From the NCBI GenBank assembly GCA_964457335.1, contig CAYWGD010000001.1, positions 248,001 through 312,000 on the forward strand: DNA of 64,000 bases, read 5' to 3'. Under the pieces are notes generated by a model. The model ran no database searches, was not told the DNA's origin, and saw only the letters and a list, made by a program, of their open reading frames with translations. Both the position numbers and the translations under genes were made by a program. Below are positions 1 to 8,147 of this stretch, piece after piece. Position 1 is the first letter of the stretch. Each line of letters starts with the position of its first letter. Source of the stretch: CAJBVW01 sp964457335. GTDB lineage: Bacteria; Myxococcota_A; UBA796; SXON01.

Positions 1-2
1 GG

Positions 3-269
3 CCAGGAGCGCGCATGCGGACCGTCGTGACCGGCGCCTCGGCCGGCGAGGGGAGCGCTACCGGCTCGTGGGGCCGGCTGACGGGCCGCCCGCCGCAGCT
101 CACCGCCGAGGTTGTCCGCGCGTGCGCCTCGAATGCGGAGGTCTCGCGGGAGAAGGCCGGACGGGAGCTCGGTTTCTCGCTCCGGGACCCCGTGGGGTCG
201 CACCGGGACGCACTGGCGTGGTACTCGTCGGAAGGGCTCCTCGCGGCGCGCCCGCACGCGGCCGCTTGA
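3..269 (+). pseudogene. Remnant of an NAD-dependent epimerase / extended SDR protein (3' end, cut by window edge)
   Basis: The last ~55 residues read like the C-terminus of an extended short-chain dehydrogenase: LTGRPPQLTAEVVR, then a KAGRELGF block and the closing ALAWYSSEGLL. The residues before this do not fit the family, but a GERYRLVG string typical of the preceding part of such proteins lies in another frame at 50-73. In intact relatives these blocks are usually separated by some 40-50 residues. I infer a frameshift plus a deletion, although a real gene entering from the left with an unusual sequence remains possible. The next gene, rpsA, is unrelated in function. Confidence 0.4.
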
Positions 270-273
270 CCTC

Positions 274-300
274 TTGACGCGGCCCTTAGCCTGAGATAGT
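274..300 (+). promoter_or_regulatory. Possible sigma-70-type promoter of rpsA
   Basis: TTGACG at 274-279 matches a -35 box in five of six positions. GATAGT at 295-300 is a partial -10 with a short 15-base spacer. Transcription from here would give a leader of about 150 bases before the ATG at 459, containing the hairpin at 332-358. The -10 match is weak, so this is only a candidate. Confidence 0.3.
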
Positions 301-331
301 CCGCGCACCCCCGCGGTGTGCGGGTGTCGGA

Positions 332-358
332 CGTGGGACAAGCTGAGGATGTCCCACG
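332..358 (+). promoter_or_regulatory. Hairpin in the rpsA leader
   Basis: CGTGGGACA (332-340) and TGTCCCACG (350-358) form a perfect 9-bp stem with a 9-base loop (AGCTGAGGA). There is no T-run, so it is not a terminator. It lies about 100 bases upstream of the preferred rpsA start. In E. coli the rpsA leader is structured and S1 represses its own translation; a similar role here is an inference. The perfect complementarity also supports reading this stretch as untranslated leader rather than coding. Confidence 0.5.
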
Positions 359-458
359 CTTCGAGGACGGCCCCTCCATTCCGGCGGTGCCGGCCGCGTC
401 CCAACCCTCCTCCTCGCTTCCCATGTCCGCCGGCACTCCGGCGCGGATCGAACCCCTC

Positions 459-2183
459 ATGAACTACGAATCCATCGACCTCGACGCCCCTCTCGACCAG
501 ATCGGCCGTGACGACTTCCAGTCCTTCTTCGACGACTACCTCGGCAACCGCTCCGTGCGGGAGCAGTCGGTGGTCAAGGGCACGGTCATCGAGATCGGCG
601 ACGAGATGGTGACGGTCGACATCGGCTACAAGGCCGAGGGCGTCATCAACAGGAGGGAGTTCACCAACGAAGCGGGCGAGCTCACCATCCAGGTCGGTGA
701 CACCGTCGACGTCTACCTCGACCAGATGGGCGAGGAGGACGGTCTCCTCGAGCTCTCGAAGGAGAAGGCCGACCTGATGAAGGCCTGGGACGAGATCTCC
801 AAGGCCGTCGAGCGCGACGAGACCGTGCGCGGCCAGATCATCTCCCGGGTCAAGGGCGGCCTCGCCGTCGACATCGGCGTCAAGGCGTTCCTCCCCGGCT
901 CCCAGGTCGACCTGCGCCCGGTCAAGAACCTCGACCGCCTCATCGGCGAGACCCACGACTTCAAGATCATCAAGTTCAACAAGAAGCGCGGCAACATCGT
1001 GTTGTCCCGCCGCGTCCTCCTCGAGCGCGAGCGCGAGGACAAGAAGACGGAGACGCTGAAGTCGCTCAAGGTCGGCGCCATCATGATGGGGACGATCAAG
1101 AACATCACCGACTACGGCGCGTTCGTGGACCTCGGCGGCATCGACGGCCTCCTCCACATCACGGACATGAGCTACGGCCGCATCCAGCACCCCTCCGAGA
1201 TCTTCGAGGTCGGGCAGCAGATCGAGGTCAAGGTCCTCAAGTTCGACGAGGACAGCCAGCGCGTCAGCCTCGGCTACAAGCAGATCCGCCCCGATCCGTG
1301 GGAGGACGCCGAGTACAAGTACCCGGTCGGCGCGATCGTCCGCGGCAAGGTCGTCTCCATCGTCGACTACGGCGCGTTCGTCGAGCTCGAGGACGGCATC
1401 GAGGGCCTGGTCCACATCTCCGAGATGACCTGGAACAAGCGCATCAAGAACCCGTCGAAGCTCGTCAACCAGGGCGACATCGTCGAGGCCAAGGTGCTCG
1501 GGATCGACCTCGACAACAAGCGCATCAGCCTCGGCATGCGCCAGCTCGAGCCGAACCCCTGGGAGCTCATCGCCGAGAAGTACCCGGTCGGCACGATCGT
1601 CCGCGGCCGCGTCCGCAACATCACCGACTTCGGCGTCTTCATCGGCATCGAGGAGGGGATCGACGGCCTCGTGCACATCTCCGACATGAGCTGGGGCCAG
1701 CGCGTCAAGCACCCCTCCGATCGCTTCCAGAAGGGCGACGAGGTCGAGGCGCGCGTCCTCAACATCGACGTGGACAACGAGCGCTTCAGCCTCGGCATCA
1801 AGCAGCTCTCCGAGGATCCCTGGCTGTCCGTGCCCTCGCGGTACTACCTCGGCCAGGTCATCACCGGGAAGGTCGTGCACAAGGCCGACTTCGGCGTCTT
1901 CGTCGAGCTCGAGGACGGCGTGGAGGGCCTCGTGCACCACTCCGAGCTCTCGAGCGGCGGCTCCAACTGGCAGGAGGCCTACGCCGACGGCCAGGCGATC
2001 AACGCGGAGATCATCAACATCGACGCGCACGACCGCAAGGTGAGCCTCTCCGAGAAGTCGGCCGTGGACCGCGCGAAGGGCGGCGACATGCGCGAGATCC
2101 TCAAGAAGCAGGGCGACTCCAGCGCGCGCCTCGGCGACATCATGGGCGACCTCTCGCGCCGGATGCGCGAGCGCGGGGAGTAG
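459..2183 (+). CDS. rpsA: 30S ribosomal protein S1
   Basis: S1 binds mRNA and helps load it onto the 30S ribosomal subunit. The protein (574 aa from this ATG) has six S1/OB-fold repeats starting near residues 37, 121, 204, 289, 376 and 463. Repeats 3-6 share the ...DYGAFV(D/E)L...G(I/V)(D/E)GL(V/L)H pattern; repeats 1 and 2 are the divergent ribosome-binding type. E. coli S1 is 557 aa, so the length fits. The frame stays open upstream to a GTG at 318 and has another ATG at 423, but the 5' stretch is unlike S1 and contains a perfect hairpin, so I prefer 459. No strong Shine-Dalgarno is visible, as is common for rpsA. Two hairpins, the second with a T-run, follow the stop codon. Confidence 0.97.
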   Translation: MNYESIDLDAPLDQIGRDDFQSFFDDYLGNRSVREQSVVKGTVIEIGDEMVTVDIGYKAEGVINRREFTNEAGELTIQVGDTVDVYLDQMGEEDGLLELSKEKADLMKAWDEISKAVERDETVRGQIISRVKGGLAVDIGVKAFLPGSQVDLRPVKNLDRLIGETHDFKIIKFNKKRGNIVLSRRVLLEREREDKKTETLKSLKVGAIMMGTIKNITDYGAFVDLGGIDGLLHITDMSYGRIQHPSEIFEVGQQIEVKVLKFDEDSQRVSLGYKQIRPDPWEDAEYKYPVGAIVRGKVVSIVDYGAFVELEDGIEGLVHISEMTWNKRIKNPSKLVNQGDIVEAKVLGIDLDNKRISLGMRQLEPNPWELIAEKYPVGTIVRGRVRNITDFGVFIGIEEGIDGLVHISDMSWGQRVKHPSDRFQKGDEVEARVLNIDVDNERFSLGIKQLSEDPWLSVPSRYYLGQVITGKVVHKADFGVFVELEDGVEGLVHHSELSSGGSNWQEAYADGQAINAEIINIDAHDRKVSLSEKSAVDRAKGGDMREILKKQGDSSARLGDIMGDLSRRMRERGE

Positions 2184-2224
2184 CGCGGCGGCGTCAGCCG
2201 CGGCGCCCCCCGCGTGGGCGAAAG

Positions 2225-2253
2225 CCCCTCGCCGTGCGCAAGCCGGCGAGGGG
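2225..2253 (+). other. GC-rich hairpin downstream of rpsA
   Basis: CCCCTCGCCG (2225-2234) pairs with CGGCGAGGGG (2244-2253), a perfect 10-bp stem with a 9-base loop, 42 bases after the rpsA stop. It lacks a T-run. It may protect the rpsA mRNA 3' end or assist the terminator at 2310-2351. Confidence 0.5.
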
Positions 2254-2309
2254 ATCGTACGGCGCGGGGAGTAAGGTCGTCGGGGGCTCGAACGGCGCCT
2301 GACCCGAAG

Positions 2310-2351
2310 AACGCCACCCTGCCGCGAGGCCGGGTGGCGTTCGCCGTTTTT
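2310..2351 (+). terminator. Rho-independent terminator of rpsA
   Basis: AACGCCACCC (2310-2319) and GGGTGGCGTT (2332-2341) form a perfect 10-bp stem with a 12-base loop, followed a few bases later by five T (2347-2351). It lies about 125 bases after rpsA and 110 bases before the next start, so that gene probably has its own promoter. Confidence 0.8.
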
Positions 2352-2461
2352 CCCCTCGCGCGAGGCGACGGCGGCCCGGGCGTCCCTCGGGTTCGCCCGA
2401 CGCTGTCCGAGGTGGTAACAGGAGGCCGACGGGCGCGCGCGCGCCACGTCAGGAGGGTGCG

Positions 2462-2749
2462 ATGCGCTGGGTGTTCGGGACGATCGTCGCGCTCGTGGCG
2501 GTCACCGCGACCGCGTTCACGATCCAGAACAGCACCTTCGAGGCGGCGCTCCAGCTCGACCTGGGTTTCGCCGCATGGAAGCTCAGCCAGCCCGTGAGCG
2601 TGCCGGTGCTGATGTGGAGCTCCTTCGGCGTGGGGCTCCTGCTCGGCGGGATCGGCATGGCGATCCGGGGCCGTCGGACGCCGCGCTACGACTCCGCGCC
2701 GACGTCGGCCGCGGCGGCGGCCGCGAAGGATCCCTGGGCGGGGGCGTAG
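2462..2749 (+). CDS. LapA-domain (DUF1049) inner-membrane protein
   Basis: This 95-residue protein has two membrane spans (about residues 4-20 and 47-67) separated by a short loop with TIQNS, the pattern of the LapA/YciS family. A basic cytoplasmic stretch (RGRRTPR) and an Ala-rich tail follow. In E. coli LapA works with LapB in controlling lipopolysaccharide assembly, and lapAB lies close downstream of rpsA, so the position here supports the call. No LapB-like gene follows. A strong Shine-Dalgarno (AGGAGGG, about 2451-2457) fixes the start. The next gene is convergent and only 12 bases away. Confidence 0.75.
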   Translation: MRWVFGTIVALVAVTATAFTIQNSTFEAALQLDLGFAAWKLSQPVSVPVLMWSSFGVGLLLGGIGMAIRGRRTPRYDSAPTSAAAAAAKDPWAGA

Positions 2750-2761
2750 CGGCGTGGCGGC

Positions 2762-3217
2762 CTAACGCCCGAGGATGGGGAGTGTCCTGGCGGCGTCGGG
2801 CTCCACCTCCGTCACCTCGACCACCTCGACCTCGCTCGTGTACGCGGTCGTGGCGTCCGCGGGGCCGATCGCCGCCACCCAGAGCTGCAGCTCGCTCGCC
2901 GGCGCCTCGGCGGTCGCCCTGGCCTTCGAGGTCGCCCCGGCGCCCGGGGAGGGCGGGACGGTCACCTTCAGCAGGCGCTCTCCCGTCGGCGCGCGGAGCT
3001 CGAGCCGCACCTCGCAGCGGTCGCCGGTGTTCCCGCCGCCGAGCGTGACGGTGGCGTGTTCGGCCGCCGCGCTCCGGGACTGGGTCGCCACGCGCTTCCA
3101 CGTCGGCTCCGTGGCGCACGCGATGGTCTCCGGGTCCTCGGTCCGGATGGCGAGGCGGGAGGTGTGCGTCTGCGTCACGTCGGTGCGCGCGCACGCGAGG
3201 AGAAGGAGGGCGATCAT
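2762..3217 (-). CDS. Small lipoprotein of unknown function
   Basis: The 151-residue product begins MIALLLLACART, a very short hydrophobic stretch ending in a lipobox-like LLAC, so it is probably a lipoprotein. The mature part is rich in Thr, Val and Ala with two further Cys (in IACAT and DRCEV), suggesting an exported beta-rich domain with one disulfide. I recognise no family. It lies 12 bases downstream of the YdcF-like gene and is probably cotranscribed with it. Confidence 0.7.
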   Translation of the reverse strand: MIALLLLACARTDVTQTHTSRLAIRTEDPETIACATEPTWKRVATQSRSAAAEHATVTLGGGNTGDRCEVRLELRAPTGERLLKVTVPPSPGAGATSKARATAEAPASELQLWVAAIGPADATTAYTSEVEVVEVTEVEPDAARTLPILGR

Positions 3218-3229
3218 CGCGTCAGGGTA

Positions 3230-3793
3230 CTACACGTCGCGCAGGACGTAGGCGTACATGGCTGGGACCTCGCGGGCGATCGACCAGAGCTCGCGCGGCT
3301 CCCAGATGAGGTCGGCCCGGCGCGTGCCGATGACGTCGACGCCCTGGCGGTCGAGGGCCAGCTCGGTGCGCGGCAGGCGGTAGTAGCTCGTGACGGCCAC
3401 GACGGTCGCGAAGCCTTCTCGGTCCAGGATCTCGCGCGTGTGCCGCGCGGTCTCCCAGGTGTTCCAGCCCTCGGGGTCCACGAGCACGTGGCGGCGGGGC
3501 ACGCCGCGCGCGACGAGCCAGTCCGCCATCACCTCCGCCTCGTTGTGGCCCTCCACGCCCGTCGCGCCGCTGACGAGCACGCGCCGCACGAGCCCGTCCT
3601 CGTACAGGCGCAGGGCGGCCGCGGTGCGCGCCTCCAGGCGCTCGGAGAGGGTGCCGTCCGGCCACACGGTCGTGCCGAGCACGACGGCGACGTCGGCGGG
3701 GAGGGGATCGTCGGCGAGGCCGTCGACGACGATCCAGGCGGCGTGGGCGCAGAACAGCAGGAGGGCGGCGGCGGCGAGGCGGAGGTGGCGCAT
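3230..3793 (-). CDS. YdcF/SanA-family (DUF218) membrane-anchored protein
   Basis: This 187-residue protein has one N-terminal membrane helix (about residues 5-22), then the DUF218 fold: ADVAVVLGTTVWPDG, a helix ending LYEDGLVRRVLVSG, then EGHNEAEVMADWLVARGVP, and NTWETARHTREIL followed by VAVTSYYRLPR. This order is characteristic of YdcF/SanA proteins, envelope proteins linked to cell-wall barrier function whose biochemical activity is poorly known. A catalytic role cannot be read from the sequence. It precedes the small lipoprotein on the same strand. Confidence 0.85.
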   Translation of the reverse strand: MRHLRLAAAALLLFCAHAAWIVVDGLADDPLPADVAVVLGTTVWPDGTLSERLEARTAAALRLYEDGLVRRVLVSGATGVEGHNEAEVMADWLVARGVPRRHVLVDPEGWNTWETARHTREILDREGFATVVAVTSYYRLPRTELALDRQGVDVIGTRRADLIWEPRELWSIAREVPAMYAYVLRDV

Positions 3794-3903
3794 GCCGGAG
3801 CGGAGAGCAAGCCGCGTGCCTGCCCGGAGGGGCCGCGGGGCCCGGCGGATCTACGAGTCGTAGCGCGCGTGCCACACGTCGCGGAACGACGGGACGTCCG
3901 CGA

Positions 3904-4707
3904 TCAACCGGGGGAGCCGCCCTCGCAGTGCTCCTCGCGGATCCGGGCGAGCGACGCCTCGAGGGCAGGGGAGCCCCCCGTGCTCAGGCGGATGGCCGGC
4001 GCGGCGTCGTCCCCACACAAGGTGTCCCGGCTCTCGGGGTTGCGCTCGAGCGCCCGCCGCCACCGGTCCGCGAACACCCGCTGCGCGACCTCGAGGCACG
4101 TGGCGTCGCCCGCGCACAGCTCCGGATCGACCGCACCTTCGCCCCGGAAGCGACGCTCCCAGTCCCGGGCGCCGGCCGAGGGCGCCGGCTGACCCGGCGC
4201 CGTCCAGTCGCCCCTGCGCATCTGCTCGAGGACGGCCTGGTAGTCCGCCTCGGCGCGGCGGATCTCGTCGTCGTGCTCGGGGAAGGCCCGGACCAGCCGA
4301 TCCCGGAGCGCGGGTTCGGCCGTGCCCGCCTGCAGCGAGGTCCACCAGAGGTGGCGGGCGCAGTGGCCCTCGTAGTCCTCCGCCTGCTCGCAGGCGGCCA
4401 CGGCCTCCTCCCACCGGGCCTGCTCCCCGAGATCCTCGGCGTACTCGAACCAGCACTCGTTCCGCCAGTGCGCCTTCACGATGGCGTCGCAGGCGGCCCC
4501 GCGGTCCGGCACCACCCGCGAGGCCTCGAGCCGGCACTCGCCGCGGCCCTTGCCGACCTCGAGCTGGTCACACAGGCTCCAGGCGTCCGGGTCCCCCGCC
4601 TGGGCGGCCCGGAGCGCGCGCACGAGGATCTGCGGGTAGCTGGGCGCCTCGACCTCCGCGGGGCAGTCGGCCGCGAGCAGGAGCACGAGGCCCCAGGTCG
4701 CCCTCAC
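3904..4707 (-). CDS. Cysteine-rich exported protein of unknown function
   Basis: I choose the GTG at 4707 because it is preceded by GGGAG and gives a start RATWGLVLLLAADC that looks like a lipoprotein signal peptide; the frame is open upstream to 4821 but that part is Pro/Arg-rich and unlike a signal. The product (267 aa) has about ten scattered cysteines, consistent with disulfides outside the cytoplasm. Trp/Glu-rich helical segments such as RWEEAVAACEQAEDYEGHC hint at TPR/SEL1-like helical pairs, but no repeat is clear enough to name a family. It stands alone between the YdcF group and tesB. Confidence 0.6.
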   Translation of the reverse strand: MRATWGLVLLLAADCPAEVEAPSYPQILVRALRAAQAGDPDAWSLCDQLEVGKGRGECRLEASRVVPDRGAACDAIVKAHWRNECWFEYAEDLGEQARWEEAVAACEQAEDYEGHCARHLWWTSLQAGTAEPALRDRLVRAFPEHDDEIRRAEADYQAVLEQMRRGDWTAPGQPAPSAGARDWERRFRGEGAVDPELCAGDATCLEVAQRVFADRWRRALERNPESRDTLCGDDAAPAIRLSTGGSPALEASLARIREEHCEGGSPG

Positions 4708-4890
4708 GACGAGCTCCCGACCGCCGGCCGCCGGCCGCTCGCGTGTCCCGCCGGCGCGCGCAGGGCTCGGGGACGTGCGCGGAGGGGGAGCACGTCCGGA
4801 CTCTATCGATGCGTGTGGCAATTCGCCACGCGGCCGCCCGCCGGGTCGTGGCGGAACGCCACACTCCCCGCGTCGGCTGCGAGGAACTCT

Positions 4891-5751
4891 TCAGCGCCGA
4901 TCGCGCATCAGCCCTTCCTGCGCCACCGACGCGACGAGCCGGCCGTCGCGCGTGTAGAAGCGGCCCAGCACGAGCCCCCGCGCCCCGCCCGCCGAGGGCG
5001 ACTCCACGTCGTAGAGCAACCAATCGTCCATGCGGAAGGGGCGGTGGAACCACATCGCGTGGTCGAGGCTCGCCACCTGCATGCCGGGCGTGAGCCAGCT
5101 GACGCCGTGCGGGAGCATGGCGGTGACGAGGAAGTTGAAGTCCGAGGCGTACGCGAGCAGGTAGCGGTGCACCGCGGGATCGTCGGGGAGCGGGCCGGTC
5201 GCGCGGAACCAGAGCTGGCGTCGCGGCGGCGCGGGCTTGGGGTCGAGGAGGTTGACGCGCTGGACCGGGCGGATCTCGATGGGGCGCTCGGCGACCGCCA
5301 TCGGGCGGAAGGGCTCGGGGATGCGGTCGGCGTACTTCCGGGCGATGTCGAGCTCGGAGAGGAGCCCCTCCGGGCCGGGCACGTCGGGCATGTCGGTGGC
5401 GTGCTCGAGCCCGTTCTCCTCGAGCTGGAACGACGCCGCCAGCGTGAAGATCGCGTGGCCGCCCTGCACCGCCACGACGCGGCGGGTGGTGAAGCTGCCG
5501 CCGTCCCGGATGGGGTCCACCTCGTAGACGATGGGGCGCCGCGCGTCGCCGGTGCGCAGGAAGTAGGCGTGCAGGGAGTGCACGGGCCGCGCGCCCGGCA
5601 CGGTGCGGGCGGCCGCGGACAACGCCTGGCCGAGCACCTGGCCGCCGAACACGTTGCCCCAGCCGAGATCCTGGCTCTGGCCGCGGAAGATTCGCTCCTC
5701 GATGGGCTCGAGGCGCAGGAGGGTGAGGAGCTCGTCGAGGACGTCGCGCAT
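4891..5751 (-). CDS. tesB: Acyl-CoA thioesterase II
   Basis: TesB hydrolyses medium and long acyl-CoA to free fatty acid and CoA in the cytoplasm. The 286-residue product matches the family length exactly (E. coli TesB, 286 aa). It has the double hotdog fold landmarks: GQSQDLGWGNVFGGQVLGQA and VHSLHAYFLRTGD near the N-terminus, then YASDFNFL (Asp of the active site), LDHAMWFHRPF, and VASVAQEGLMR with the catalytic Gln near the C-terminus. The ATG at 5751 is chosen because it begins right at the family N-terminus; the open upstream frame is antisense to truC. It lies 62 bases downstream of truC on the same strand. Confidence 0.93.
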   Translation of the reverse strand: MRDVLDELLTLLRLEPIEERIFRGQSQDLGWGNVFGGQVLGQALSAAARTVPGARPVHSLHAYFLRTGDARRPIVYEVDPIRDGGSFTTRRVVAVQGGHAIFTLAASFQLEENGLEHATDMPDVPGPEGLLSELDIARKYADRIPEPFRPMAVAERPIEIRPVQRVNLLDPKPAPPRRQLWFRATGPLPDDPAVHRYLLAYASDFNFLVTAMLPHGVSWLTPGMQVASLDHAMWFHRPFRMDDWLLYDVESPSAGGARGLVLGRFYTRDGRLVASVAQEGLMRDRR

Positions 5752-5813
5752 GCGCGCACGTAGCGCAGCCGCGTCCCCGGCGGGAGGCGCCCCCGGAGCG
5801 CGCGCGAAGCCGG

Positions 5814-6563
5814 CTACTCGTCCAGCGGCGTGTCGCGCAACGGGAGGGGCGGGAGCGTGAGGGCGGGAAAGGCGGCGCAGGCCTCCTCCCACCAGGGGAG
5901 CGTGGACCACAGGGCCGCGTGGTCGGCGAACAGGGGGCAGGTCGCGGAGAGCGTGCCGCCGTCGGGTAGCGGGAGGGTGAGCGACGCGCAGTGGAGCCCG
6001 AGGCGGCGGTTCCCGTACGTCTCGCGCCACCAGCGGTTCACGTGGCTGTCGCCGTGGTCGGTGTCGCCGAGGATGGGGTGGTGCAGGTCGCGCACGTGCC
6101 GGCGGACCTGGTGGTAGCGCCCGGTGCGGGGCTCGACACGCAGGAGCGAGCAGCGGGGCTCTCGGCTCCGGCCCAGGCACCACACCGTGGAGGACGCCTC
6201 CTTGAGGATGCCGTTGTCGTCCTTCATGGGGGTGTCGACCCGCACCTCCCCTTCGGCGGCGAAGTGCCCCCGCACGAACGCGACATAGGTCTTGCGGGCC
6301 TCGGGCGACGACATGGCCGCGGAGAGCGGGCCCGCGAGCGTCTTCTCCGTGGAGAAGAGCAGGCACCCGGACGCCGAGCGGTCGAGGCGGTGGATGGGGT
6401 ACACGTGCCGGCCCACCTGGTCGCGGACCACCTGCAGGGCGGCCTCGGCGAAGGGGAGCTGCTCGGAGCGGTGCACGAGCATGCCCGGGGGCTTGGCGAC
6501 CACGAGCCAGCCGGGGCCTTCGGCGAGGACGGGGAGGGGAGGAGCGTGGCGGCGGGGCGGCAT
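5814..6563 (-). CDS. truC: tRNA pseudouridine(65) synthase-like protein, RluA family
   Basis: This 249-residue protein carries the RluA-family catalytic motif HRLDRSASG (Asp nucleophile, near residue 60), preceded by VVAKPPGMLVHR. The order VRDQVGRHVYPIHRLDR, then PRTGRYHQVRRHVRDLHHPI, LGDTDHGD and NRRLGLHCASL is the TruC pattern, so the likely reaction is uridine-to-pseudouridine conversion at position 65 of tRNA. A related RluA-type rRNA enzyme cannot be excluded. No S4 domain is present, as expected for TruC. It starts a likely two-gene unit with tesB. Confidence 0.85.
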   Translation of the reverse strand: MPPRRHAPPLPVLAEGPGWLVVAKPPGMLVHRSEQLPFAEAALQVVRDQVGRHVYPIHRLDRSASGCLLFSTEKTLAGPLSAAMSSPEARKTYVAFVRGHFAAEGEVRVDTPMKDDNGILKEASSTVWCLGRSREPRCSLLRVEPRTGRYHQVRRHVRDLHHPILGDTDHGDSHVNRWWRETYGNRRLGLHCASLTLPLPDGGTLSATCPLFADHAALWSTLPWWEEACAAFPALTLPPLPLRDTPLDE

Positions 6564-6747
6564 GGGGCCGCCCCTTTAGCGGTGCCGACGGACGCCGTCC
6601 ACCGGCGGTCGACGCTCTGCCTCCGCAACGCGGGATCGGTGGGCGAACGCTTGCTTTCAAGTTGCGACATCGATTGACCTTGTCGGGCCCGCCCCTACCT
6701 GATCCGGGCCGGCGGACACCACCGGCGTTCCTCCAACGGAGTCGTGT

Positions 6748-7008
6748 ATGAATTGGGATCGCATCCAGACCAACTGGAGCCAGTACAAGGCGAACGTGCG
6801 CGAGATGTTCGGGAAGCTCACGGACGCCGACCTCGACGCCACCGCCGGCCGGCGCGACCAGGTGCTCGGGAAGCTCCAGGAGCGCTACGGCTACAGCCGT
6901 GACGTGGCGGAGCAGAAGCTGATGGACTTCACCGCCAAGATGGGCGGGAAGGCGACCGCGAGCAACCGCGACCGCGGCATGACGGGGCGCAAGACCGAGA
7001 AGGTCTGA
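6748..7008 (+). CDS. CsbD-family stress-response protein
   Basis: The 86-residue hydrophilic product starts MNWDRIQTNWSQYKANVREM and continues with GKLTDADLDATAGRRDQVLG and a helix LQERYGYSRDVAEQKLMDF, the CsbD-like pattern of a small helical protein often induced by general stress. The function of CsbD proteins is unknown. A GGAG about 12 bases upstream supports this ATG. A TTGACC at 6674-6679 is a possible -35, but no convincing -10 follows. The neighbours downstream are also small envelope/stress-type proteins. Confidence 0.85.
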   Translation: MNWDRIQTNWSQYKANVREMFGKLTDADLDATAGRRDQVLGKLQERYGYSRDVAEQKLMDFTAKMGGKATASNRDRGMTGRKTEKV

Positions 7009-7155
7009 TCCGCTCGGGCTCCGCCGCGCGGCGGCGGAGCCTCCACCTCCCGGCGCCGCCCGACGACCGCGCGTGCCCGCCCTCCGTGCCTACAGGTACG
7101 GAAGGGGAGGCGCGCCGCGCGGAGCGGTCGCGACCTCCGTTCGCGGAGGTGGGGA

Positions 7156-7335
7156 ATGGCGGACATCGACATCGAGCAACGCCCCCGGGGAAGCATCCTG
7201 CCGTGGCTGGTGGCGCTCGCGCTCCTGATCGTGGTGGTGGGCTGGCTGCTCTGGCGCAACAACCGCCTGCCCGAGGTGCAGGGGCAGCTGCTCGCGCCGG
7301 AGACGGTCACGCTCCAGCTCGAGGAGGTCGGATGA
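7156..7335 (+). CDS. Small single-pass membrane protein (59 aa)
   Basis: This short gene begins MADIDIEQRPRGS and has one strong membrane span (about residues 14-33, LPWLVALALLIVVVGWLLW) followed by an arginine and a 25-residue tail. It is preceded by a GGAGGTGGGG stretch that serves as ribosome binding site. Its stop codon overlaps the start of the PRC-barrel gene in ATGA, so the two are translationally coupled and probably work together, for example as membrane anchor and soluble partner. I do not recognise a family. Unlike most tiny frames here it has a strong start, a clear span and a coupled neighbour. Confidence 0.75.
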   Translation: MADIDIEQRPRGSILPWLVALALLIVVVGWLLWRNNRLPEVQGQLLAPETVTLQLEEVG

Positions 7336-8120
7336 GCCACGAGGCGAAGCAGCCCGGGCTCGCGACGCTCGGCGAGCTGAAGGACTACCGCGTCGCCGAG
7401 GGCAGCCCGGACATCCGGCGCTGGGAGGTGTTCGGCGCCGACAGCCGGCGCCTCGGCGAGGTGCGGGAGCTCCTCGTGGACACGCGCGCCATGAAGGCCC
7501 GGTACATGATCGTGCACCTCGATCGCGGGCTCCCGGGGCCGGGGCAGGCCCGGGACGCGGTGGTGCCCCTCGGGCGCGCGCGGCTCGACGACACGATCGA
7601 CCGGGTCTACCTGGAAGACGTGACCATCACGACGGCGGACACGCTCCCCGACTACGAGGCGGGAGCGTTCACGCCCGAGCGGGAGCACGCCCCCTTCGGA
7701 GGCGGCGACGTGGCCCAGCGTGAGCAGGAGCACGCCCGCTTCTTCGGGCGGCGCCGCACGGACCACGCGGCCGCCTACGTGGAGAGCACGGCCGCTCCGC
7801 AGCCGGTGACCCAGGCGCCGCAGCCGGTCGCGCAGCCCGCGCAGCGGGGCGCCCCGCCGCCGGTGGCGAAGACCGCGCAGCCGCTCGCGCAGGCCCCGCC
7901 GCCGGTCGCGAAGACCGCGCAGCCGGTCGCGCAGGCCCAGCCGCCGCAGCCCGCCAGGCCCCTCCAGCCCGAGGTGCTCGGGGAGGCCGAGGCGGCGGGC
8001 TTCGAGCCGGGCGCCGAGCCGGTCTTCGAGGGCGAGCCGAAGACGGTCATCAGCGAGGAGGTCGTGGTGCACACGACGCGCGTGACCGTCGAGGCGCCGA
8101 AGAAGAAGGAGCCGGTGTAG
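7332..8120 (+). CDS. PRC-barrel domain protein with Pro/Ala/Gln-rich linker
   Basis: The first ~105 residues form a PRC-barrel-type domain: LGELKDYRVAEGSPDIRRWEV, then LGEVRELLVDTRAMKARYMI and VVPLGRARLDD, as in the H subunit of reaction centres and many stress proteins. A low-complexity linker follows (about residues 155-215) with two copies of PPVAKTAQP(L/V)AQA, then an acidic segment and the beta-like end VISEEVVVHTTRVTVEAP. The start ATG overlaps the stop of the 59-residue membrane protein. It is 262 residues long. A role in envelope stress or surface organisation is a guess from context (CsbD-like and DksA-like genes nearby). Confidence 0.8.
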   Translation: MSHEAKQPGLATLGELKDYRVAEGSPDIRRWEVFGADSRRLGEVRELLVDTRAMKARYMIVHLDRGLPGPGQARDAVVPLGRARLDDTIDRVYLEDVTITTADTLPDYEAGAFTPEREHAPFGGGDVAQREQEHARFFGRRRTDHAAAYVESTAAPQPVTQAPQPVAQPAQRGAPPPVAKTAQPLAQAPPPVAKTAQPVAQAQPPQPARPLQPEVLGEAEAAGFEPGAEPVFEGEPKTVISEEVVVHTTRVTVEAPKKKEPV

Positions 8121-8147
8121 GCCGCCGGCGCGGGGCGCCGCCCCGGG

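Noticed and set aside
318..458. Upstream GTG/ATG starts for rpsA
   Set aside because: The extension is unlike S1, has no ribosome site and contains a perfect hairpin.
6674..6701. Promoter of the CsbD-like gene
   Set aside because: TTGACC is a fair -35 but the expected -10 (TACCTG) is poor.
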